The notes beneath the pieces are model-generated. The model was not told the DNA's origin. It worked only from the letters and a program-made list of their open reading frames with translations, and ran no database searches. From a virus, in the IMG/VR virus record IMGVR_UViG_3300027784_000067, positions 1-20,873 of that record: DNA of 20,873 nt; one strand, 5' to 3'. A program made the position numbers and the translations under genes. Below are positions 1 through 6,258 of the stretch, piece after piece; the first letter of the stretch is position 1; each line of letters starts with the position of its first letter.

Positions 1-142
1 TTTTGTATTTATTCTCACCCTCAGTTAAATCTACCAAATCAAGAGAACTTAAAATAAGGTTCATTCTTTGATTAAAATTATCCGCATGATTGGTATCGCT
101 AGTAGTAAATTCATTTATTTCTTTATGTGGCATTTCAACCAT
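1..142 (-). CDS. Partial CDS, N-terminal 47 codons, possible tail fibre or appendage protein
   Basis: An open frame begins with ATG at 142 and runs off the left edge. An AAGGAG ribosome binding site (151-156) lies 8 nt upstream of the ATG, so this start is well supported. A second in-frame ATG at 133 has no such site. The visible protein begins MVEMPHKEINEF and continues with TTSDTNHADNFNQRMN, a short hydrophilic N-terminus of the kind seen in fibre or collar proteins. The gene follows the fibre-associated protein at 155-535 with a 12-nt gap, at the distal end of the baseplate block where fibre and host-range genes usually sit. Function is inferred from position only; no catalytic or fold motif is visible in the fragment. 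Confidence 0.7.
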   Translation of the reverse strand, partial: MVEMPHKEINEFTTSDTNHADNFNQRMNLILSSLDLVDLTEGENKYK

Positions 143-154
143 TTAAATCACTCC

Positions 155-535
155 TTAAAATGCTGTATTCCAGTCAAATTCTATCCTGTCATCATCACCT
201 TTAGGGATAGGTGAAAATGTGGCTACTGCAATCAATGTATCTTCACTGTCATAGATCCCTGCTGCAGAAATAGTCTCACCTACAAGTTCATCCTGCTCTA
301 ACACTCCTAACATATCACAAACATAGGCATCTGAGTCAACACTATCAAGTTCTTTTTTCAATAATTCTTCAGGAACTGAAGTCCAAGTTGTATCTATATC
401 TATCGGGTCATCGCTTGAATCGTGGCCGCCACTTCCAAAAGCAATATCTTGAGCATCGGGAAGTTCAATTTCACCAGCAAGTGCTTCTGCATATTGTTCT
501 CTTGCAGCATCAGTTGTTGCTATATTCTGAGCCAT
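155..535 (-). CDS. Tail fibre-associated protein, similar to phage tail-collar fibre N-termini
   Basis: A 126-aa acidic protein with ATG at 535 preceded by AAGGAGG, nine nt away. The C-terminal half (about residues 85-126) reads GETISAAGIYDSEDTLIAVA and ends in a KGDDD...FDWNTAF strand. This resembles the pattern of phage tail-collar fibre domains (P2 gpH N-terminus type): a Gly-Leu/Ile-Tyr-Asp segment, then a Lys-Gly turn and a final beta strand. The N-terminal half has the IAFGSGGHD segment common in small proteins placed between gpI-like proteins and the fibre. It probably joins the baseplate periphery to the fibre. It overlaps the 35-aa ORF upstream by 26 nt. The fibre link is moderate; the exact role is unknown. 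Confidence 0.7.
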   Translation of the reverse strand: MAQNIATTDAAREQYAEALAGEIELPDAQDIAFGSGGHDSSDDPIDIDTTWTSVPEELLKKELDSVDSDAYVCDMLGVLEQDELVGETISAAGIYDSEDTLIAVATFSPIPKGDDDRIEFDWNTAF

Positions 536-617
536 TATCTTCTACCTCCTTATTGTCATTTGCCTTCTTAACTTTAATTGCTAAATTTTGTTCTACGTCA
601 ACTTTGTTTTTTGGCAT
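510..617 (-). CDS. Small ORF, 35 aa, translationally coupled, unknown function
   Basis: A short frame starts with ATG at 617 and ends with TGA at 510-512. The ATG overlaps the stop of the upstream gene as TAATG, and GAGGTGAT sits just upstream, the same arrangement used by the real gene starting at 2780. The product, MPKNKVDVEQNLAIKVKKAN followed by an acidic tail ending SEYSNN, is charged and has no recognisable domain. It overlaps the next gene (start 535) by 26 nt and covers that gene's ribosome binding site. It could be a true small protein, or a coupling leader that keeps the binding site of the fibre-associated gene open. I favour real translation because of the coupling signal; function is unknown. 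Confidence 0.5.
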   Translation of the reverse strand: MPKNKVDVEQNLAIKVKKANDNKEVEDNGSEYSNN

Positions 618-1597
618 TATATCACCTCAGTATTTAGTGATTGTGATACCAATTCTCTAACTCCATTGAGCTCATTGCCTCCATTCAAGTTTAGCCCTCC
701 ATCGAGCTTGTTACTTACTTCGTTATTTAACGCTGTAGCTGTTATTGTTTTGCTTAATTTTTCAGCTGCAGAAGCATCATTTCCTAAACCTCTAATTAAC
801 TTCTTAAATAAGCTTTCTACAGGCGATGCATCTTCATTTATCGTCTTTAATATTAGCGGGTTAAGAATTTGTGCCATTCTTGGGCGAGATCCATCAAGTT
901 TTTGGTCACCGTCTAAGCCTGATGTTCCATCAAGATATTGAAACGCGCCTTCATTAATTGTTTTCTGGAAATTTTTATACACATTTTCAGTTGCAGAAGC
1001 ATCATTGCTTAAGCTTTTGATTATGTCTTTTTTAAGTGCTTCATTAACGTCAAATTCATTCTTTAAAGCCATGTATATCATTAAGATTAAGTCTACACCA
1101 GCTGCTTTTGCACGATTCAATATTTTTGCTATTGACCTTGTCATATCAGATACTTCTTCAAATGTTCCGTTGGCATATTCTTCTTTGGCCTGAGAAAATA
1201 GTTCAAAATAGTCGTAATAAATCATAAATGATGCTGGTTCATTATCCCAATTCTCTATCAACCTGTTAAAAACATCGTCGCCAAGCAATGTTCTAGAAAT
1301 TTCAATCATAGTTTCAATATCGCCTGGGCTTTGGTTAGCAGTTATTTCTATCTTCAGTGCGCTTCTGTATTCAACATCAGAACGGCCATCCCTTGGCACT
1401 CCTAATGTAAACCCAATCCTGTCTAATATTTTGTCATCTGCCCAATCTAAATCTCTTGATTGTATTACATCTTCAAAATCATTTCGCAATAAATCTATTT
1501 CTTCGTCAAAAGTTCTATATAATTTGTTGAGATTACTATCTTCTTCTTTGCCATACAAATCAGGATGTCGGCTTGTGCTATCACTTATATTAGGCAC
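617..1597 (-). CDS. Baseplate/tail protein, gpI-like (DUF2612/YmfQ-type region), with C-terminal repeats
   Basis: A 326-aa protein with GTG at 1597, overlapping the gpJ-like gene by 8 nt. The N-terminal 180 residues are helical and charged. The segment WADDKILDRIGFTLGVPRDG (about 52-71) followed by YRSALKIEI is typical of phage tail proteins that follow Baseplate_J genes (P2 gpI, YmfQ, DUF2612 type). This is the expected place for the protein joining the wedge to the fibre. The C-terminal part (about 190-312) is unusual: three 18-residue repeats around an NDAS or EDAS core (192-209, 249-266, 267-284), alternating with two blocks rich in LDG/LNG turns (221-239 and 297-312). LDG-rich tails are common in this family; the NDAS repeats are not something I recognise. 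Confidence 0.75.
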   Translation of the reverse strand: MPNISDSTSRHPDLYGKEEDSNLNKLYRTFDEEIDLLRNDFEDVIQSRDLDWADDKILDRIGFTLGVPRDGRSDVEYRSALKIEITANQSPGDIETMIEISRTLLGDDVFNRLIENWDNEPASFMIYYDYFELFSQAKEEYANGTFEEVSDMTRSIAKILNRAKAAGVDLILMIYMALKNEFDVNEALKKDIIKSLSNDASATENVYKNFQKTINEGAFQYLDGTSGLDGDQKLDGSRPRMAQILNPLILKTINEDASPVESLFKKLIRGLGNDASAAEKLSKTITATALNNEVSNKLDGGLNLNGGNELNGVRELVSQSLNTEVI

Positions 1598-2780
1598 TTT
1601 CTACCACATCCACTTTCGCTGGCTCAGTATTCGCTACCTCAATATCGTCAATATCAATATTAGCTTCTGAGTAATCTGTTCCATCAGTGCTTAATGCCAC
1701 AGTTACGTCAGTTATCCCATCAATATCATGAACCTTTGCAATAATTCTAGTTCTAATAACATTTTCACCTAAGCCTAGCCCTAATACTATTTCCCCGTTT
1801 GATAATTCGCCGCCAATATATTCTATGATATTATCTTCTACGGCTTCAATTCCTCCTGAAGGAAACTCATCATCATCTGTAGTTATTGTGCAATCAACAT
1901 ATATTTGCATATCTGTAGGGCGAGTAAACTTAATTGTATGCTCATATCCCATGCTGTCTAAAACAGTATATGAATTATCGCCATAAGCCTCAATTCCTGC
2001 AGCCTTAGTGTCAAATATAGTTTCGACAATCTCTGTAGCTTCTCCTTGATATACTATACTCTCAAAAGCTTTCGGAGGAATTCCATCAACTGTAGAAGTT
2101 GTATCATTTTCTACCACTAGTGCATCTCTAACAGCATCAAGTTTTAAGATAGAAGCTCTTATAGCATCAGCTGTAGAAGCGCCTCCACCTTGCACACTAT
2201 CTTGAAATCTATTTCTTAGCTCAAAATCAGACTCAATGTCTCGGCCGCCTACTATAGGAGCAGGATTGTTTGTAGAACTAAGTCCTGAAATTGGGTTAGT
2301 TATCTCAGTTATTTCTCCAGCGCCTACATTGCCTTCTTCTCCAGCTTCTACTGCTTCAATGTTAACCTCAGCAGAATTTGTAGAGTCAATAGTCACATCT
2401 TCTACTGTGAAAAACTGAACCCCATCTATTGTTTCGACCAAAAATCCTTCTGGAATTTCTACTCCTTCATCTCCTTCAAAAACTTGCGGTTCACTACTTC
2501 TTGCTGGGTTTGCTGGCCTCCTTGAGATGCCTATTAATTTCGCTAGGTAATCTAAACTCTGGCCATGTGCAAAATCTACGAAACTTGAGTTATACACATC
2601 TTGCTGGGCGCTCCAATTTTGAGATATTTCATAAGCAAAGTTTTTAATTATTTTTCCTAAAGGAGACCTATCGCTTAAGTTTATATTTTCCCCAAACAGA
2701 TTTCTTGCTCTATTTTTTAAATCTCTTTCGATTTCTTCTCTAGTTTTTCTTTCAAACCCTGAAGATGTAACACCAGCCAT
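1590..2780 (-). CDS. Baseplate wedge protein, gpJ-like (Baseplate_J family)
   Basis: A 396-aa protein starting at ATG 2780, coupled by TAATG to the stop of the gp25-like gene, with GGTGAT upstream. The N-terminus carries the family pattern: FERKTREEIERDLKNRAR, then DRSPLGKIIKNFAYEISQNW, a conserved SLDYLAKLIGISRRPA segment (about 75-90), and a beta-rich middle with IPEGFLVETIDGVQFFTVED. GNVGAGEITEITNPISGL (about 152-169) and the following DIESDFELRNRFQDSVQGGGAST are hallmark Baseplate_J (XkdT/P2 gpJ) segments. In contractile tails this protein forms the wedge that surrounds the hub and triggers sheath contraction. The length is close to the usual 350-400 residues. It sits between the gp25-like and gpI-like genes, the canonical order. 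Confidence 0.93.
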   Translation of the reverse strand: MAGVTSSGFERKTREEIERDLKNRARNLFGENINLSDRSPLGKIIKNFAYEISQNWSAQQDVYNSSFVDFAHGQSLDYLAKLIGISRRPANPARSSEPQVFEGDEGVEIPEGFLVETIDGVQFFTVEDVTIDSTNSAEVNIEAVEAGEEGNVGAGEITEITNPISGLSSTNNPAPIVGGRDIESDFELRNRFQDSVQGGGASTADAIRASILKLDAVRDALVVENDTTSTVDGIPPKAFESIVYQGEATEIVETIFDTKAAGIEAYGDNSYTVLDSMGYEHTIKFTRPTDMQIYVDCTITTDDDEFPSGGIEAVEDNIIEYIGGELSNGEIVLGLGLGENVIRTRIIAKVHDIDGITDVTVALSTDGTDYSEANIDIDDIEVANTEPAKVDVVESA

Positions 2781-3142
2781 TATATCACCACACTTTCTTC
2801 AATCAGCTCGCCATTCTCAAGTCTAACTCTAAAATTTATATATAAAATTCTTTTTTCTCTATCTCTTTCAATATTTATTTCTTCTATTTCTACGATCCTA
2901 TCATCTTTATTTAGCTCGGCCCTAATTTCGCTTTTAAAATCTTCGTTAGGAGCTTTCCTTTTCATAAGTTGTATATAAGGAACTCCTAAATTTAAATTAA
3001 ATGGCCATTCTGTTTCATTAATACTTATCGATATTTTCACTCTTTGCACTATTTCTTCAGTTCCTTCTATCATCTTTAAGTCGCCATTTTCTTCATTAAA
3101 CTCTAAATCACCTTGGCTATTTATTTTGAGTGACTTTTTCAT
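2780..3142 (-). CDS. Baseplate wedge protein, gp25/gpW-like (DUF2634/XkdS type)
   Basis: A 120-aa protein starting at ATG 3142, with GGTGAC nine nt upstream. It begins KKSLKINSQGDLEFNEENGD, the beta-hairpin start of gp25-like wedge proteins, then GTEEIVQRVKISISINETEWPFNLNLGVP (about 27-55). This Glu-Glu-Ile-Gln-x-Lys / Glu-x-x-x-x-x-x-Gly-x-Pro pattern is shared by gp25, P2 gpW and XkdS. A C-terminal pair of beta strands follows. Members link the wedge to the first sheath ring. It directly precedes the gpJ-like gene, with its stop overlapping that gene's start, as in most contractile phages and tailocins. I call it a gp25-like wedge; the subfamily cannot be settled by eye. Confidence 0.85.
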   Translation of the reverse strand: MKKSLKINSQGDLEFNEENGDLKMIEGTEEIVQRVKISISINETEWPFNLNLGVPYIQLMKRKAPNEDFKSEIRAELNKDDRIVEIEEINIERDREKRILYINFRVRLENGELIEESVVI

Positions 3143-3157
3143 TCTGTCACCGCCTTA

Positions 3158-3613
3158 TTAAGAAGATGAAGGTTCAAGTGGTCTGTCACCATCTTCCTCC
3201 ACTTCGCTGTTTAATATTGTGCTAACATATTGCCAATCAGATTCATCAAGAATATTAATTTCAAAAGTATTTTCTACCAGTATCTCAACTTCTTGAATCT
3301 TATATTGAACATCAACAATATTATCATTGCTATCAACCACTATTCTCACGTCAGTTACTAGATGTAAAGTAGTATTTTGGCTTTTATTATAGCTATTTTC
3401 TATTGCTTCTGCTACAGCTGCGATTCCGCCATGAGCGTAATATGGCATATTTTCTTCTCCATCAAAGCCAGAACTATAATTATCTATATTATTTTCTATT
3501 ATCTTCACTAATTTATTATTGTCTTTGTCGGTAACAGTCTCTGCATCATCTTCGGCCTGATACTGATTTAGCGCAGAGACCATTTTTGAGAGTAGTTGTT
3601 CTTTAAGTGCCAT
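3158..3613 (-). CDS. Baseplate-block protein of unknown function, 151 aa
   Basis: ATG at 3613 follows AAGGAG with good spacing; the frame ends at 3158, 15 nt before the gp25-like gene. I do not recognise a family. The N-terminus is helical (KEQLLSKMVSALNQYQAEDD). A central segment has YYAHGGIAAVAEAIENSYNK (about 58-77). It is followed by three likely beta strands (LHLVTDVRIVVDSNDNIVDV, then VQYKIQEVEILVE). The end is acidic with a serine tail. It has no signal peptide or membrane segment. Its position between the central spike and the gp25-like wedge suggests a baseplate structural or assembly role, for example in tail-lysin or spike accessory functions, but that is inference from context alone. 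Confidence 0.75.
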   Translation of the reverse strand: MALKEQLLSKMVSALNQYQAEDDAETVTDKDNNKLVKIIENNIDNYSSGFDGEENMPYYAHGGIAAVAEAIENSYNKSQNTTLHLVTDVRIVVDSNDNIVDVQYKIQEVEILVENTFEINILDESDWQYVSTILNSEVEEDGDRPLEPSSS

Positions 3614-3626
3614 TAAGTTTCACTCC

Positions 3627-4373
3627 TTAACCTGTATGGCTGTCACTGCTTAACTGGCTTGTAGACATTGAAGTTATTGGAGGGCTCGTAGGCGATCCAA
3701 GATTACCAGTATGCGTATGCTGATTTATATAAGTTTTTAGACTATTACCCAGAGGAATAGGCTCAGCTCCACCTTGTAAATTGACATTGCCATCAGCATC
3801 TATATTAGCATTTCCTTTTGTTGTAACGCTTACATCACTATCACAATTTATATTAATTTCTGCAGAAGGCGTAGCTTCAATACTATATTTTGCACCTAAA
3901 TTCTCGAATAATGTAGTGCCATCTTTTTTCATAACCCATCTAGTATTCTGGTCTTGGTTTTCTATAAGCAAATCTTCAGCATAGCTAGAATTTAAGTCAC
4001 TATCATTTTCTATTTTTAATCCTTTTGCAACTATTGCGTCATCGTATGAATGGAACCTTTTAATTTGTGGGTTTTCTGGGTCTCCGCTAATAAGCAATTT
4101 ATCTAACGCTTTTTCACTAAATATCACTAAAACATTATCGCCTTTTTTATATGGTGGTCTAATTATAAATGGACCTGCGTTAAGATGCGCTACAGGAACT
4201 TCTACAATGGGCGGTATTTCAGCCATTTCTCCTTGCAATTCCTTCTTGTTTAACAGCTTAACTTTCGCATACATTGTTTTTGCATCGTACTCTTCTATCT
4301 TTGCTGGCAGTGAGGTATGAATGTCATGAATTCTTTCTTCTATCATTTTTCTTATTACTCTATTTGTTTTCAT
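3627..4373 (-). CDS. Baseplate central spike protein, gpV/gp138-like
   Basis: A 248-aa protein; its ATG at 4373 overlaps the stop of the hub gene as ATGA, with GAGGTGG upstream. The N-terminal ~110 residues (HTSLPAKIEEYDAKTMYAKV, then FIIRPPYKKGDNVLVIFSE) match the OB-fold domain of contractile-tail spikes (P2 gpV, phage Gp138 N-terminal type). The middle is a run of short beta strands (NINCDSDVSVTTKGNANIDA and neighbours), as in a trimeric beta-helical needle. The C-terminus holds an HTH triad (His219-Thr-His221) in INQHTHTGNLGSPTSPP; in gpV-type spikes an HxH motif near the tip binds iron. The final ~20 residues are Ser/Thr-rich. Expected role: membrane-piercing tip under the hub. Confidence 0.88.
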   Translation of the reverse strand: MKTNRVIRKMIEERIHDIHTSLPAKIEEYDAKTMYAKVKLLNKKELQGEMAEIPPIVEVPVAHLNAGPFIIRPPYKKGDNVLVIFSEKALDKLLISGDPENPQIKRFHSYDDAIVAKGLKIENDSDLNSSYAEDLLIENQDQNTRWVMKKDGTTLFENLGAKYSIEATPSAEININCDSDVSVTTKGNANIDADGNVNLQGGAEPIPLGNSLKTYINQHTHTGNLGSPTSPPITSMSTSQLSSDSHTG

Positions 4374-5194
4374 ATTTTTTCCACCTCACATTCAGTAGAA
4401 AACTCATCGCCTTCAGCTACGTGCTTGCCACTAATTACTCGAAATTCGCCACTTATATTTCTACTTTCTATTTTCAGAAGGCTATCAGCTCTTACTTCAT
4501 AATTTAGTAACATCTTTACCATATATTTCGCTTTGCTGCTTTCTTCTTCTCCTTCTCCTCCGCCACTACTTTCTTCTACCTTTTCTGGAGATGATATTAA
4601 TCCAGTATTTGAGTTTACTAATACTGCTTGTTTTTCTGCTTTTTCTGGCGGCCTAACATATACCAAGCCACGTTTAGAATGAAGCTTAGATTCAGTATCT
4701 TCAGCCAGCCTTTTTAATGCTTTTCTCGTGGTAGTAGATAGGGTTAATCCTTTTTCGTAGGTTATGCTTTTATTAGTATCAACTTCACCTACTTCTAACC
4801 CCGCATTATTAATTACATCTGGGATAATATCAGACGCAGTTTTACCAGATTTCCATGTTCTATTTATAGTCGACCGCATCCATAAATCTGTATCATCGCC
4901 TACAATTAGCGTCGTCTCTTTATCCATCCCTTGCCATTTAGTCTTTTTAACTTCAATTAATCCAGGAAGCAACAGCCCAAACTTTTCTTTATATCCTGCT
5001 TTTAACTTAAACTTAGTCTCTGTGGTTATACTGTCAAGCGTATTTTTGGATAAGTTGAATAGCCGAACATGACCAGCATTTCCTTCATCATCATCTGAAA
5101 ACTTAATTTCAAATTCTATTTCTAAGCCAGGATACTCTATCTTTTTATCTCCTATTTTTAGCTCAATCTTTCTCCCAAATAATTTTTCTCCCAT
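4370..5194 (-). CDS. Baseplate hub protein, gpD/gp44-like
   Basis: A 274-aa protein starting at ATG 5194, coupled by TAATG to the stop of the plug gene, with GGTGAAG upstream. The first ~100 residues are beta-rich (PGLEIEFEIKFSDDDEGNAG, RLFNLSKNTLDSI), as in hub proteins related to Mu gp44, P2 gpD and XkdQ. A central segment, TWKSGKTASDIIPDVINNAG (about 123-142), followed by LSTTTRKALKRLAEDTESKL, is the characteristic phage-hub part. A low-complexity linker, SSGGGEGEEESSKAK (about 208-222), precedes the last domain. The trimer should sit above the spike and close the tail tube. Gene order plug-hub-spike-gp25-gpJ supports this strongly, though similarity at sequence level is by pattern only. 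Confidence 0.8.
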   Translation of the reverse strand: MGEKLFGRKIELKIGDKKIEYPGLEIEFEIKFSDDDEGNAGHVRLFNLSKNTLDSITTETKFKLKAGYKEKFGLLLPGLIEVKKTKWQGMDKETTLIVGDDTDLWMRSTINRTWKSGKTASDIIPDVINNAGLEVGEVDTNKSITYEKGLTLSTTTRKALKRLAEDTESKLHSKRGLVYVRPPEKAEKQAVLVNSNTGLISSPEKVEESSGGGEGEEESSKAKYMVKMLLNYEVRADSLLKIESRNISGEFRVISGKHVAEGDEFSTECEVEKI

Positions 5195-5541
5195 TATTCT
5201 TCACCAGTAAAAATGTACGGCTTCACATCATTCATGAAATTATCATAGGTTATTCTGTCATGCTCACCTTTGAAATCTATTGGAAGAATTATAATTTCTG
5301 ACCTTCCTATATACGGGTCTTCTATATTTTCAAAGAAATCTATTCCGTAAGTTATTCTCTGCCCTTTAATTAGCGGCTCATTATTTACATCAAACAGGTC
5401 AAAGTAAAATTCTTCTGATTGACTGTTCCACCCAACTTTAAAAATTAATCTCAACCCAGCAATATCAATAAGAAAGTGATTAGGTTTTTTCTTTATCCCA
5501 TCCTTCTCTATAGGAAGAACGTTTAACTGTAGTGTCGACAT
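5194..5541 (-). CDS. Baseplate plug-like protein (Pam3 gp18 type)
   Basis: I place the start at ATG 5541 (MSTLQLNVLPI), with AGGAAG eight nt upstream. A GTG at 5550 is in frame but overlaps that ribosome binding site. The 115-aa protein is beta-rich (FLIDIAGLRLIFKVGWNSQS, then FYFDLFDVNNEPLIKGQRIT and a conserved-looking G-I/L-D-F-F segment). Small proteins of this size and pattern sit next to the hub in contractile phages such as Pam3 and are annotated as baseplate plug proteins closing the tube lumen. The gene is preceded by hairpin element A (5590-5665) in its leader, unlike its tightly packed neighbours, so it may head a transcription or processing unit. Family assignment is moderate. Confidence 0.65.
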   Translation of the reverse strand: MSTLQLNVLPIEKDGIKKKPNHFLIDIAGLRLIFKVGWNSQSEEFYFDLFDVNNEPLIKGQRITYGIDFFENIEDPYIGRSEIIILPIDFKGEHDRITYDNFMNDVKPYIFTGEE

Positions 5542-5589
5542 GCATATCACTTCCTAACTTACACTTATAATGTTATATATTGGTTGCCA

Positions 5590-5665
5590 GTGTATTTCCT
5601 ATGCATTTATATTATAACATAATAGTATACATCATTTAAACATTCAAATGCATGAGAGCACATCC
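5590..5665 (+). repeat. Hairpin element copy A (75-77 bp dispersed inverted-repeat family)
   Basis: Left arm GTGTATTTCCTATGCATTT (5590-5608), a 37-nt AT-rich spacer (5609-5645), right arm AAATGCATGAGAGCACATCC (5646-5665). As plus-strand single strand the inner 13 positions pair except a C/A mismatch at position 10; the outer stem is decayed. It lies 18 nt after the stop of the Dit-like gene and 48 nt before the ATG of the plug gene, both on the minus strand, so it would be transcribed as the complement. The spacer can fold an inner TATTAT-AAC-ATAATA hairpin. Copies B and C share arms and exact spacer length. There is no T-run, so it is not a standard terminator. Confidence 0.75.
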
Positions 5666-5683
5666 TAATGATTGTTTGATATA

Positions 5684-6256
5684 TTATTCGTTTGAAGGAA
5701 TTTCATATTGTTCTTCAACTTCTTCATCGCTATCTCCAGAGCCTGATATTTTTTCAATAAGCAAATTTAGGGTTGTAGGGTCTGCTTCATCAGTATCTTC
5801 TTCTTCGTCTTCCGTGTCTTTTTCTGTAGGCGTTTCATCTGCTTCTTCTTGAATTTCTTCTCCAGTTTCAGGATCAGTACCTACTTCTATTTCGATTTCT
5901 TGTAATTCTGCTACCCTTATTTGCTGTAATTTAATATCACACTCAAACCCATTCCCATAAGACGAGTTTTTCAATACACTTATCTCAGATATTGCCATTC
6001 TTTCATAAGTTCCAGTAGCTCCTGAGTATGTCAGCTCTTTATCTTTATTTGCAATGTTTACTAAGCTTTCATAAGTATCCCTAACCTCATCTTCAGGACC
6101 AGCAAAATAGGCTTTAAGGGATAACTCTAAAGGGTCTGCTTTAATATGGTCTGAAATATCAGCCTCATCTTCTACAGGTTTTTGTGTTACAGTGTTAGAG
6201 TGTATTATCTGCTCATCATTAATTACCTGAAATTCAATATCGCCAAGTGATGCCAT
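5684..6256 (-). CDS. Dit-like tail/baseplate protein with acidic C-terminus
   Basis: A 190-aa protein with ATG at 6256 preceded by GGTGGAT. The first ~115 residues follow the Dit-like phage tail N-terminal pattern. Early strands end in SNTVTQKPVEDEADISDHIK (about 20-39), with the typical 'PVEdGa.isDHi...P..l.l.g' spacing. The next segment is PLELSLKAYFAGPEDE, then YESLVNIANKDKELTYSGAT and the ISVLKNSSYGNGFECDIKLQQI strand. The remaining part (about 120-190) is very acidic (Glu/Asp/Thr-rich) and probably disordered. Dit-like proteins form or cap the ring at the tube-baseplate junction. The gene begins 3 nt after the tape measure stop, the usual location. Acidic tail function is unknown; it may reflect a salty environment or a linker. 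Confidence 0.75.
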   Translation of the reverse strand: MASLGDIEFQVINDEQIIHSNTVTQKPVEDEADISDHIKADPLELSLKAYFAGPEDEVRDTYESLVNIANKDKELTYSGATGTYERMAISEISVLKNSSYGNGFECDIKLQQIRVAELQEIEIEVGTDPETGEEIQEEADETPTEKDTEDEEEDTDEADPTTLNLLIEKISGSGDSDEEVEEQYEIPSNE

Positions 6257-6258
6257 AA

